The position numbers were made by a program, and so were the translations under genes. The notes beneath the pieces were generated by a model. It ran no database searches, was not told where the DNA came from, and was given only the letters and a program-made list of their open reading frames with translations. Shown here one piece after another: positions 7,253 to 14,691 of a stretch of 64,000 bases of DNA (its first letter is position 1; the number at the start of each line of letters is the position of its first letter). The stretch is from Pseudomonas benzenivorans (lineage in GTDB: Bacteria > Pseudomonadota > Gammaproteobacteria > Pseudomonadales > Pseudomonadaceae), in NCBI RefSeq assembly GCF_900100495.1, contig NZ_FNCT01000015.1:1-64000 (forward strand), given 5' to 3'.

Positions 7253-7860
7253 TGAAACACGAAATACTCGAGAAGAATATCGGCCTGATGGCGCTGGCGA
7301 TGGTGCTGGCCGTGAGCATCGGCGGCCTGACCCAGATCGTCCCGCTGTTCTTCCAGGACGTCACCAACGAGCCGGTCGAGGGCCTCAAGCCCTATACCGC
7401 GCTGCAACTGGAAGGTCGCGACATCTACATCCGCGAGGGCTGCGTCGGCTGCCACTCGCAGATGATCCGCCCGTTCCGCGCCGAGACCGAGCGCTACGGC
7501 CACTACTCGGTGGCCGGCGAAAGCGTCTGGGACCACCCCTTCCTCTGGGGCTCCAAGCGAACCGGTCCGGACCTGGCCCGGGTCGGCGGGCGCTACTCGG
7601 ACGAGTGGCACCGCGCCCACCTGTACAACCCGCGCAACGTGGTGCCGGAATCGAAGATGCCGTCCTACCCCTGGCTGACCGAGAACACCCTGGACGGCCA
7701 GGACACCGCCGCCAAGTTCAAGGCCCTGCGCACCGTCGGCGTGCCCTACAGCGACGAGGACATCGCCGGCGCCAAGGACGCCGTCAAGGGCAAGAGCGAG
7801 ATGGACGCGCTGGTCGCCTACCTACAAGTGCTCGGCACCGCCGTGAAGAGCAAGAGGTAA
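7252..7860 (+). CDS. ccoO: cbb3 oxidase subunit II, membrane-anchored mono-heme cytochrome c (first operon)
   Basis: 202 residues. One N-terminal transmembrane helix (about residues 10-30) anchors a periplasmic c-type heme domain with the CVGCH heme-binding motif near residue 64. It passes electrons from CcoP to CcoN. The start codon overlaps the ccoN stop (TGATG), indicating translational coupling. The DNA of residues 60-145 is nearly the same as in the second ccoO at 10796, far more than in the ccoP pair, which points to gene conversion. Confidence 0.95.
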   Translation: MKHEILEKNIGLMALAMVLAVSIGGLTQIVPLFFQDVTNEPVEGLKPYTALQLEGRDIYIREGCVGCHSQMIRPFRAETERYGHYSVAGESVWDHPFLWGSKRTGPDLARVGGRYSDEWHRAHLYNPRNVVPESKMPSYPWLTENTLDGQDTAAKFKALRTVGVPYSDEDIAGAKDAVKGKSEMDALVAYLQVLGTAVKSKR

Positions 7861-7864
7861 GACC

Positions 7865-8050
7865 ATGTTCTTCGACATCATTGATATCGGCACCCTGCGC
7901 GGGCTGGGCACCGCCCTGGTCCTGCTGGCCTTCACCAGCGTCACGCTCTGGGCTTACAGCAGCAAGCGCCAGAGCGCGTTTGCCGAAGCCGCGCAACTGC
8001 CGTTTGCCGACGAATCCAAGACTGCCGCATCGAGGAGCAACACCCCATGA
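7865..8050 (+). CDS. ccoQ: cbb3 oxidase subunit CcoQ (first operon)
   Basis: 61-residue single-helix membrane protein (hydrophobic span about residues 8-30, then a basic YSSKRQ). CcoQ/FixQ stabilises the assembled cbb3 complex. It lies four bases after ccoO and overlaps ccoP by four bases. The C-terminal half (FAEAAQLPFADE) matches the second CcoQ. Confidence 0.9.
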   Translation: MFFDIIDIGTLRGLGTALVLLAFTSVTLWAYSSKRQSAFAEAAQLPFADESKTAASRSNTP

Positions 8051-8979
8051 GCACCTTCTGGAGCTGGTATATCACCGCGCTGACCATAGGCACCCTGCTC
8101 GCCCTGTTCTGGCTGATCTTCGCGACCCGCAAGAGCGAGACGCACAAAGGCACCACCGACCAGACCATGGGTCACTCCTTCGATGGCATCGAGGAGTACG
8201 ACAACCCGCTGCCCAAGTGGTGGTTCATGCTGTTTATCGGCACCATCATCTTCGCCGCCGGCTACCTGGTGCTCTACCCGGGCCTGGGCAACTTCAAAGG
8301 CGTACTGCCGGGTTATGCGGACGGCTGGACCCAGGTGGCCCAGTGGGAACGCGAAGAGCAAAAGGCCGATGAGCTCTACGGGCCGATCTTCGCCAAATAT
8401 GCGGCGATGCCCGTGGAAGAAGTGGCCAAGGACGAGCAAGCGCTGAAGATGGGCGGCCGCCTGTTCGCCACCTACTGCTCGATCTGCCATGGCTCGGATG
8501 CCAAGGGTGCGGTGGGCTTCCCCAACCTGACCGACCAGCACTGGCGCTGGGGCGGCGAGCCGGCGACGATCAAGACCACCATCCTCCAGGGTCGTGCCGG
8601 CGCGATGCCGGCCTGGGGCCAGATCCTCGGCGACGAAGGGGTCAAGCAGGTCGCAGCCCACGTGCGCCACCAGTTGGCCGGGTTGCCCCTGCCGGCTGAC
8701 AGCCAAGTCGATCTGCAACAGGGTGCGCAGCTGTTCAACAGCAACTGCGTCGCCTGCCACGGCGCCGAAGGTAAAGGCATGGCCATGCTCGGCGCGCCGG
8801 ACCTGACCAAGCCCGCCGGCTGGATCTACGGTTCCAGCCTGACCCAACTGCAGCAAACCATCCGTTACGGACGCAACGGCCAGATGCCCGCCCAGGAGCA
8901 GTACCTGGGCAACGACAAGGTGCACCTGCTGGCGGCCTACGTGCTCAACCTGAGCCAGGAAGCCAAGCGCACCGAATAG
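8047..8979 (+). CDS. ccoP: cbb3 oxidase subunit III, di-heme cytochrome c (first operon)
   Basis: 310 residues. N-terminal membrane helices (about residues 5-25 and 55-80) precede two c-type heme domains with CSICH (near residue 144) and CVACH (near residue 234). It receives electrons from periplasmic cytochromes and hands them to CcoO. The ATGA overlap with ccoQ indicates coupling. It is 18 residues shorter than the second CcoP because it lacks an insert after the second helix. A strong hairpin follows at 8999-9022. Confidence 0.95.
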   Translation: MSTFWSWYITALTIGTLLALFWLIFATRKSETHKGTTDQTMGHSFDGIEEYDNPLPKWWFMLFIGTIIFAAGYLVLYPGLGNFKGVLPGYADGWTQVAQWEREEQKADELYGPIFAKYAAMPVEEVAKDEQALKMGGRLFATYCSICHGSDAKGAVGFPNLTDQHWRWGGEPATIKTTILQGRAGAMPAWGQILGDEGVKQVAAHVRHQLAGLPLPADSQVDLQQGAQLFNSNCVACHGAEGKGMAMLGAPDLTKPAGWIYGSSLTQLQQTIRYGRNGQMPAQEQYLGNDKVHLLAAYVLNLSQEAKRTE

Positions 8980-9353
8980 CGCCTCTCCTCCCGTCCCGCT
9001 GGCGACAGTAGCCTGTCGCCAGCCCCTCCCCGCACCGAACCGAATCCTCCCGATCACCCAGGTGCGACGCAAAGTCGCACTTGGCCGCCTGGCAGCTTGG
9101 CCATTTCTTGACTTGAGCTAAGCTTAGCGGCAGTCGCCACCCCCGATAACTCTAAGGCGACCCCTTCTTCGCGCGGCGCCACGATGGCGCACGGTATCGG
9201 CGACCAAGTGGCTTCGGGCCATCCCGAAACCCTTTCGAAAGCCTTTGAAAGCCTGTTCCCGCCGGCTCGCGGCGTTGCATTGGCTACCTGCTTTCCCCAT
9301 ACTTGCCGCCGTTTTTTGTCCCCCAAAAACCTCCATTAACCGTGGAACCCAGC
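8980..9353. other. Intergenic region between the two cco operons
   Basis: 374 bp without a gene. It holds the hairpin at 8999-9022, a second perfect stem GTGCGAC/GTCGCAC at 9062-9080, and a weak half-ANR site TTGACTTGAGCTAA at 9108-9121 in which only the left arm fits. This agrees with the second operon being less ANR-dependent than the first; that point is inference. Confidence 0.5.
8999..9022 (+). terminator. Hairpin after the first cco operon
   Basis: Perfect 10-bp stem CTGGCGACAG / CTGTCGCCAG with a TAGC loop, 20 bases after the ccoP stop. No T-run follows, so it may be an mRNA-stabilising or weak terminator hairpin. Confidence 0.55.
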
Positions 9354-10796
9354 ATGAGCACAGCAATCAGTCAGACTGCTTATAACTATAAGGTGGTTCG
9401 CCAATTCGCCGTTATGACGGTGATTTGGGGAGTCATCGGCATGGGTCTAGGCGTGTTCATCGCCGCACAACTCGTGTGGCCGGAACTCAATCTAGGCTTG
9501 GAATGGACCAGCTTCGGCCGTCTGCGCCCCTTGCACACCAATGCGGTGATCTTCGCCTTCGGCGGCTGCGCGCTGTTCGCCACGTCCTATTACGTGGTTC
9601 AGCGCACCACCCAGGCCCGCCTGATCTCCGACGGTCTGGCCGCCTTCACTTTCTGGGGCTGGCAAGCGGTGATCGTGCTGGCAGTCATCACCCTGCCCAT
9701 GGGCTACACCAGCAGCAAGGAATACGCCGAACTGGAATGGCCGATCGACATCCTCCTGGGGATCGTCTGGGTCTGCTACGCCCTGGTGTTCTTCGGCACC
9801 ATCGTCAAGCGCAAGACCAAGCACATCTATGTGGGCCTCTGGTTCTTCGGCGCCTTCATCCTGGTGACCGCGCTGCTGCATATCGTCAACAGCATGGAAA
9901 TGCCGGTTACCGCGTTCAAGTCCTACTCGATGTACTCGGGCGCGACCGATGCGATGATCCAGTGGTGGTACGGCCACAACGCCGTAGGCTTCTTCCTGAC
10001 CACCGGTTTCCTGGGGATGATGTACTACTTCGTACCCAAGCAGGCCGAACGCCCGATCTACTCCTACCGCCTGTCGATCGTGCATTTCTGGGCACTGATC
10101 ACCCTGTACATCTGGGCCGGCCCGCACCACCTGCACTACACCGCCCTGCCGGACTGGGCACAAAGCCTGGGCATGGCGATGTCGCTGATCCTGCTGGCGC
10201 CGAGCTGGGGCGGCATGATCAACGGCATGATGAGCTTGTCGGGAGCCTGGCATAAGTTGCGTTCCGATCCGATCCTGCGGTTCCTGGTGGTGTCGCTGGC
10301 CTTTTATGGCATGTCCACCTTCGAAGGTCCCATGATGGCGATCAAGACTGTGAATGCCTTGTCGCATTACACCGACTGGACCATCGGCCACGTGCATGCC
10401 GGGGCGCTGGGCTGGGTGGCGATGATCTCCATCGGCTCGCTCTATCACCTGATCCCAAAAGTCTATGGTCGCGCGCAGATGCACAGCGTCGGCCTGATCA
10501 ACGCGCACTTCTGGCTGGCCACCATCGGCACCGTGCTGTACATCGCCTCGATGTGGGTCAACGGCATCACCCAGGGCCTGATGTGGCGCGCGGTCAACGA
10601 AGACGGCACCCTCACCTACTCCTTCGTCGAGGCGCTGGAAGCCAGCCACCCCGGTTTCGTGGTGCGCATGATTGGCGGCGCCTTCTTCGTCACCGGCATG
10701 CTGTTGATGGCCTACAACACCTACCGCACCGTGCGTGCCGCCAAGCCGGCTGAATACGAAGCGGCTGCGCAGTTCACCGCGGGGAGCGCTCACTGA
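9354..10796 (+). CDS. ccoN: cbb3 cytochrome c oxidase subunit I (ccoN, second operon; ccoN1 by synteny)
   Basis: 480-residue second copy of the catalytic subunit, with the same conserved histidine helices as the first copy. The ATG at 9354 (MSTAISQTAYNYKVV) follows a CC-rich leader; an upstream in-frame start at 9303 has no match in the first copy. By adjacency to ccoG it corresponds to the constitutive cco1 operon of P. aeruginosa. The 3' third (about 10498-10660) is almost identical to 6955-7120 in the first copy. It ends in TGATG with ccoO. Confidence 0.95.
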   Translation: MSTAISQTAYNYKVVRQFAVMTVIWGVIGMGLGVFIAAQLVWPELNLGLEWTSFGRLRPLHTNAVIFAFGGCALFATSYYVVQRTTQARLISDGLAAFTFWGWQAVIVLAVITLPMGYTSSKEYAELEWPIDILLGIVWVCYALVFFGTIVKRKTKHIYVGLWFFGAFILVTALLHIVNSMEMPVTAFKSYSMYSGATDAMIQWWYGHNAVGFFLTTGFLGMMYYFVPKQAERPIYSYRLSIVHFWALITLYIWAGPHHLHYTALPDWAQSLGMAMSLILLAPSWGGMINGMMSLSGAWHKLRSDPILRFLVVSLAFYGMSTFEGPMMAIKTVNALSHYTDWTIGHVHAGALGWVAMISIGSLYHLIPKVYGRAQMHSVGLINAHFWLATIGTVLYIASMWVNGITQGLMWRAVNEDGTLTYSFVEALEASHPGFVVRMIGGAFFVTGMLLMAYNTYRTVRAAKPAEYEAAAQFTAGSAH

Positions 10797-11404
10797 TGAA
10801 ACACGAAATCATCGAGAAGAATATCGGCCTGATGGCGCTGCTGATGGTCATCGCCGTCAGCATCGGTGGCCTGACCCAGATCGTCCCGCTGTTCTTCCAG
10901 GACGTCACCAACGAGCCGGTCGAGGGTCTCAAGCCCTATACCGCGCTGCAACTGGAAGGCCGCGACGTGTACATCGCCAACGGCTGCGTCGGCTGCCACT
11001 CGCAGATGATCCGGCCGTTCCGCGCCGAGACCGAGCGCTACGGCCACTACTCGGTGGCCGGCGAGAGCGTCTGGGACCACCCCTTCCTGTGGGGCTCCAA
11101 GCGAACCGGTCCGGACCTGGCCCGGGTCGGCGGCCGCTACTCTGACGAGTGGCACCGTGCCCACCTGTACAACCCGCGCAACGTGGTGCCGGAATCGAAG
11201 ATGCCGTCCTACCCCTGGCTGGTCGAGAACAAGCTCGACGGCAAGGACACCGCCAAGAAGATCGAAGTCATGCGCGGCTTCGGCGTCCCCTACACCGACG
11301 AAGACATCGCCGGAGCCAAGGACGCCGTGAAGGGCAAGACCGAAATGGACGCGCTGGTCGCGTACCTGCAGGTTCTCGGCACTTCTATCTCGACCAAACG
11401 GTAA
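10796..11404 (+). CDS. ccoO: cbb3 oxidase subunit II (second operon)
   Basis: 202 residues, with an N-terminal anchor helix and the CVGCH heme motif as in the first copy. It differs mainly at the C-terminus (KKIEVMRGFGVPYTDED in place of KFKALRTVGVPYSDED). The one-base overlap with ccoN indicates coupling. The near-identical DNA of the central part suggests recent or continuing homogenisation between the operons. Confidence 0.95.
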   Translation: MKHEIIEKNIGLMALLMVIAVSIGGLTQIVPLFFQDVTNEPVEGLKPYTALQLEGRDVYIANGCVGCHSQMIRPFRAETERYGHYSVAGESVWDHPFLWGSKRTGPDLARVGGRYSDEWHRAHLYNPRNVVPESKMPSYPWLVENKLDGKDTAKKIEVMRGFGVPYTDEDIAGAKDAVKGKTEMDALVAYLQVLGTSISTKR

Positions 11405-11410
11405 CGCACG

Positions 11411-11611
11411 ATGCCTTCTTTTCTCACGGACGTCGGGACCATTCGCGGCATCGGCACGGCAGTGGTGTTCATCGCCTTCATCGGCGTGGTGCTCTGGGCC
11501 TACAGCAGCAAGCGCAAGTCGAGCTTCGACGAAGCCGCCAACCTGCCTTTCGCCGACGAGCCCAAACCCAACGAGCGTGACGAGCAATCTTCCAGGAGCA
11601 ATAACCAATGA
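11411..11611 (+). CDS. ccoQ: cbb3 oxidase subunit CcoQ (second operon)
   Basis: 66-residue single-span membrane protein (hydrophobic about residues 8-28, then YSSKRKS). Its C-terminal tail is slightly longer and more charged than that of the first CcoQ. It overlaps ccoP by four bases and is preceded by the ccoO stop six bases upstream. Confidence 0.9.
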   Translation: MPSFLTDVGTIRGIGTAVVFIAFIGVVLWAYSSKRKSSFDEAANLPFADEPKPNERDEQSSRSNNQ

Positions 11612-12594
11612 CCACGTTCTGGAGTTGGTACGTAACCATTCTGTCTCTGGGCACCATCTTCGCCCTGACCTGGCTGATCTTCGGCACCCGCAAGGGCCAG
11701 CGCCAGGAGACCACCGAGCAAACCGTCGGCCACGAGTTCGATGGCATCGAGGAGTTCGACAACCCGCTGCCCAAGTGGTGGTTCATGCTGTTCGTCGCCA
11801 CCATCGTCTTCGCCCTCGGTTACCTGGTGCTCTATCCGGGCCTGGGCAACTTCAAAGGCCTGCTGCCGGGCTACGAGCACCTCGACAGCGAAGCCAAGAC
11901 GCCGTTCGCCACCGACATCCAGGTCAGTGATGGCGTGCGCAATGCAGGCTGGACCGGCGTGCACCAGTGGGAAAAGGAAATGGCCAAGGCCGACGCCCAG
12001 TACGGGCCGATCTTCGCCAAGTACGCGGCGATGCCGATCGAACAGGTTGCCCAGGACGAGCAGGCGCTGAAGATGGGTGGCCGCCTGTTCGCCTCCAACT
12101 GCTCGGTCTGCCATGGCTCGGACGCCAAGGGCGCCTATGGCTTCCCCAACCTGACCGACAACGATTGGCTGTACGGCGGTGAAGCGGAAACCATCAAGAC
12201 CACCATCATGGGCGGTCGCCAGGCCGCCATGCCGGCCTGGAAAGACTCCCTCGGCGAGGAAGGCATCAAGAACGTCGCCGGTTACGTGCGCAGCCTGTCC
12301 GGCTTGAAAAGCCCCGAAGGTATCGTGGTAGACGTTGCCGCAGGTCAAAACATCTTCAACACCAATTGTGCAGTCTGTCATGGTGCCGATGCCAAAGGTC
12401 AGCATGGTTTTGGCGCACCGAACCTGACCGATAAGGTCTGGCTCTATGGCTCCAGTTTTGCCCAGGTCCAGCAAACCCTGCGCTATGGCCGTAACGGCCG
12501 CATGCCAGCCCAGGAAGCGTTCCTCGGCAACGACAAGGTGCATCTGCTGGCCGCCTATGTGTACAGCCTGTCGCAACAATCCGTGGAGAAGTAA
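11608..12594 (+). CDS. ccoP: cbb3 oxidase subunit III, di-heme cytochrome c (second operon)
   Basis: 328 residues, with two N-terminal hydrophobic segments and heme motifs CSVCH (near residue 165) and CAVCH (near residue 254). Relative to the first CcoP there is an 18-residue net insertion in the loop after LPGYEHLDSEAK, before the cytochrome domains. It ends the second operon; ccoG follows after 138 bp. Confidence 0.95.
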   Translation: MTTFWSWYVTILSLGTIFALTWLIFGTRKGQRQETTEQTVGHEFDGIEEFDNPLPKWWFMLFVATIVFALGYLVLYPGLGNFKGLLPGYEHLDSEAKTPFATDIQVSDGVRNAGWTGVHQWEKEMAKADAQYGPIFAKYAAMPIEQVAQDEQALKMGGRLFASNCSVCHGSDAKGAYGFPNLTDNDWLYGGEAETIKTTIMGGRQAAMPAWKDSLGEEGIKNVAGYVRSLSGLKSPEGIVVDVAAGQNIFNTNCAVCHGADAKGQHGFGAPNLTDKVWLYGSSFAQVQQTLRYGRNGRMPAQEAFLGNDKVHLLAAYVYSLSQQSVEK

Positions 12595-12677
12595 CTCTCC
12601 CAACCTGCCGCAAACGCGACCGACTGTCGCACCCAAGCAGGGCACGTCAGGCGTACCATAGCGTTATCGTGAATTGA

Positions 12678-12703
12678 CCCCGGCCGGCACGTATCGGCCG
12701 GGG
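12678..12703 (+). terminator. GC-rich hairpin between ccoP and ccoG
   Basis: Stem CCCCGGCCG / CGGCCGGGG with an 8-base loop, 30 bases before the ccoG ATG. There is no T-run. It may attenuate read-through into the assembly genes or protect the ccoP mRNA end. Confidence 0.45.
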
Positions 12704-12732
12704 CAGCCAACCAACCGCTGCGGTACGAACTG

Positions 12733-14145
12733 ATGAGCGCACAGATTCCCGTTAAAGACGTCACCCCTGCCCAGGCTAGAGTCGAGGCCGTCGACCTTTA
12801 CGCCAACCGCGAGAAAATCTACACCCGCGCCTTCACCGGCATCTTCCGCAATCTGCGCATGCTCGGTGGCGCCGCCCTCTTCCTCCTGTATTTCGGTACC
12901 GTCTGGCTCAACTGGAATGGCCGCCAGGCCGTCTGGTGGAACCTGCCCGAGCGCAAGTTCTACATCTTCGGTTCCACCTACTGGCCACAGGATTTCGTCC
13001 TGCTCTCCTGGCTGCTGATCATCTGCGCCTTCGGCCTGTTCTTCATCACCGTGTTCGCCGGCCGCGTCTGGTGCGGCTACACCTGCCCGCAGAGCGTGTT
13101 CACCTGGGTGTTCATGTGGGCCGAGAAGGTCACCGAAGGCGACCGCAACCAGCGCATGAAACTCGACAAATCGCCCATGAGCGGCCAGAAACTGCTGCGC
13201 AAGATTGCCAAGCACAGCATCTGGATCGGCGTTTCGGTGGCGACCGCCATCACCTTCGTCGGCTATTTCACGCCGATCCGCGCGCTGATCCCCGAGCTGT
13301 TCACCCTCGAGGCCAGCGGCTGGGCGGCGTTCTGGGTCGGGTTCTTCACCCTGGCGACCTACGGCAACGCCGGCTGGTTGCGCGAGCAGGTGTGCATCTA
13401 CATGTGTCCCTATGCGCGCTTCCAGAGCGTGATGTTCGACCAGGACACGCTGATCGTCTCCTATGACCCGCGCCGCGGTGAACAACGCGGCCCGCGCAAG
13501 CGCGATGCCGATTACAAGGCCGAGGGCCTCGGCGACTGCATCGACTGCAAGATGTGCGTGCAGGTCTGCCCGACCGGCATCGACATACGCGACGGCTTGC
13601 AGATCGAATGCATCGGCTGCGCCGCCTGCATCGACGCCTGCGACAACATCATGGAGAAGATGAACTACCCGAAAGGGCTGATCAGCTACACCACCGAACA
13701 CAACCTGTCCGGGCAGAAGACCCACCTGGCGCGTCCCCGGCTGATCGGCTATGCGCTCGCCCTGCTGGCGATGATGGGGCTGTTCGCCTGGGCGGTGGCC
13801 GAGCGCTCGCTGGTCGAACTCGATGTGATCAAGGACCGCGTGCTCTACCGCGAGAACGAGGAAGGCCGGATCGAGAACGTCTACACCCTGAAGATCATGA
13901 ACAAGGCCCAGCGCAACGTGACCTACCTGATCGAAGTCGCTGGCCTCGACGGCCTGGTCTACGAAGGCAAGCGCGAGATCACCGCGCAGGCCGGCGAAGT
14001 GCTGTCGCTGCCGATCGAACTGTCGATCGAGCCGGAAAAGCTGCCGTCCAGCACCAACGAGATCATGTTCCGCATCCAGTCGGTCGACGATGCGAACATC
14101 AACAACGACGCCGACAGCCGTTTCATCGGCCCCAGCGTCCGCTAA
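12733..14145 (+). CDS. ccoG: Cytochrome c oxidase accessory protein CcoG (FixG/RdxA)
   Basis: 470-residue membrane ferredoxin-like protein. It has helices around residues 35-60, 85-115, 155-175, 190-210 and 340-360, a WCGYTCPQSVF motif near residue 115, and two 4Fe-4S clusters in CIDCKMCVQVCP and CIGCAACIDACD near residues 270-300. The C-terminus has an Ig-like domain. CcoG is reported to act as a Cu(II) reductase that supports cbb3 maturation. It heads the ccoGHIS group. Confidence 0.95.
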   Translation: MSAQIPVKDVTPAQARVEAVDLYANREKIYTRAFTGIFRNLRMLGGAALFLLYFGTVWLNWNGRQAVWWNLPERKFYIFGSTYWPQDFVLLSWLLIICAFGLFFITVFAGRVWCGYTCPQSVFTWVFMWAEKVTEGDRNQRMKLDKSPMSGQKLLRKIAKHSIWIGVSVATAITFVGYFTPIRALIPELFTLEASGWAAFWVGFFTLATYGNAGWLREQVCIYMCPYARFQSVMFDQDTLIVSYDPRRGEQRGPRKRDADYKAEGLGDCIDCKMCVQVCPTGIDIRDGLQIECIGCAACIDACDNIMEKMNYPKGLISYTTEHNLSGQKTHLARPRLIGYALALLAMMGLFAWAVAERSLVELDVIKDRVLYRENEEGRIENVYTLKIMNKAQRNVTYLIEVAGLDGLVYEGKREITAQAGEVLSLPIELSIEPEKLPSSTNEIMFRIQSVDDANINNDADSRFIGPSVR

Positions 14146-14160
14146 CGAGATCAGCCGAGC

Positions 14161-14667
14161 ATGCCTGACGAAACACCGATCAAACCTTGGTACAAGCAGT
14201 TCTGGCCCTGGTTCATCCTGGCCCTGCTGGGCTATTCGGTGGCGCAGGGCGTGACCCTGCTGACCATCGCCACGAAGAACCCGCCAGGACTGATCTCCGA
14301 CGATTACTACGACGTCGGCAAAGGCATCAATCAGTCGCTGGAGCGGGAGAACTTCGCCAAACGCCTGCAATTGAAGGCCGAGCTGCAGCTCGATGAAGAC
14401 GCCGGCGTCGCCGAGCTGCGCCTGCAAGGCAACAGCGGCCCGGCACAACTGGTGCTGAACCTGATCTCGCCGACCCAGCCGGAACGCGACCGGCGCATCG
14501 TCCTGCAGCCGCAGGGCCAGGGCCTGTACCGTGGGCAGATGCAGGATGTGGTGCACGGCCGGCGTTTCGTCGAGCTGATCGGCCAGGAGGGCGGCAAGGA
14601 CTGGCGCCTGTTCGAGGAACAAACCCTGGAAACCGGCAAGACCATCCGTCTCGGCGCCGAGCAGTGA
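14161..14667 (+). CDS. ccoH: FixH/CcoH family cbb3 assembly protein
   Basis: 168 residues. A single N-terminal transmembrane helix (about residues 13-35) is followed by a periplasmic domain that begins with the FixH-typical PPGLISDDYYDVGKGIN. CcoH is needed for stable cbb3 assembly and interacts with CcoN/CcoI in other species. It lies 15 bases after ccoG and 24 bases before ccoI. Confidence 0.9.
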   Translation: MPDETPIKPWYKQFWPWFILALLGYSVAQGVTLLTIATKNPPGLISDDYYDVGKGINQSLERENFAKRLQLKAELQLDEDAGVAELRLQGNSGPAQLVLNLISPTQPERDRRIVLQPQGQGLYRGQMQDVVHGRRFVELIGQEGGKDWRLFEEQTLETGKTIRLGAEQ

Positions 14668-14691
14668 CCGCTGGTTCAAGATCGCGTTTCG

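Noticed and set aside
9108..9121. TTGACTTGAGCTAA as an ANR box for the second cco operon
   Set aside because: Only the left half fits TTGAT; the right half GCTAA is too far from ATCAA. Kept only as a remark.
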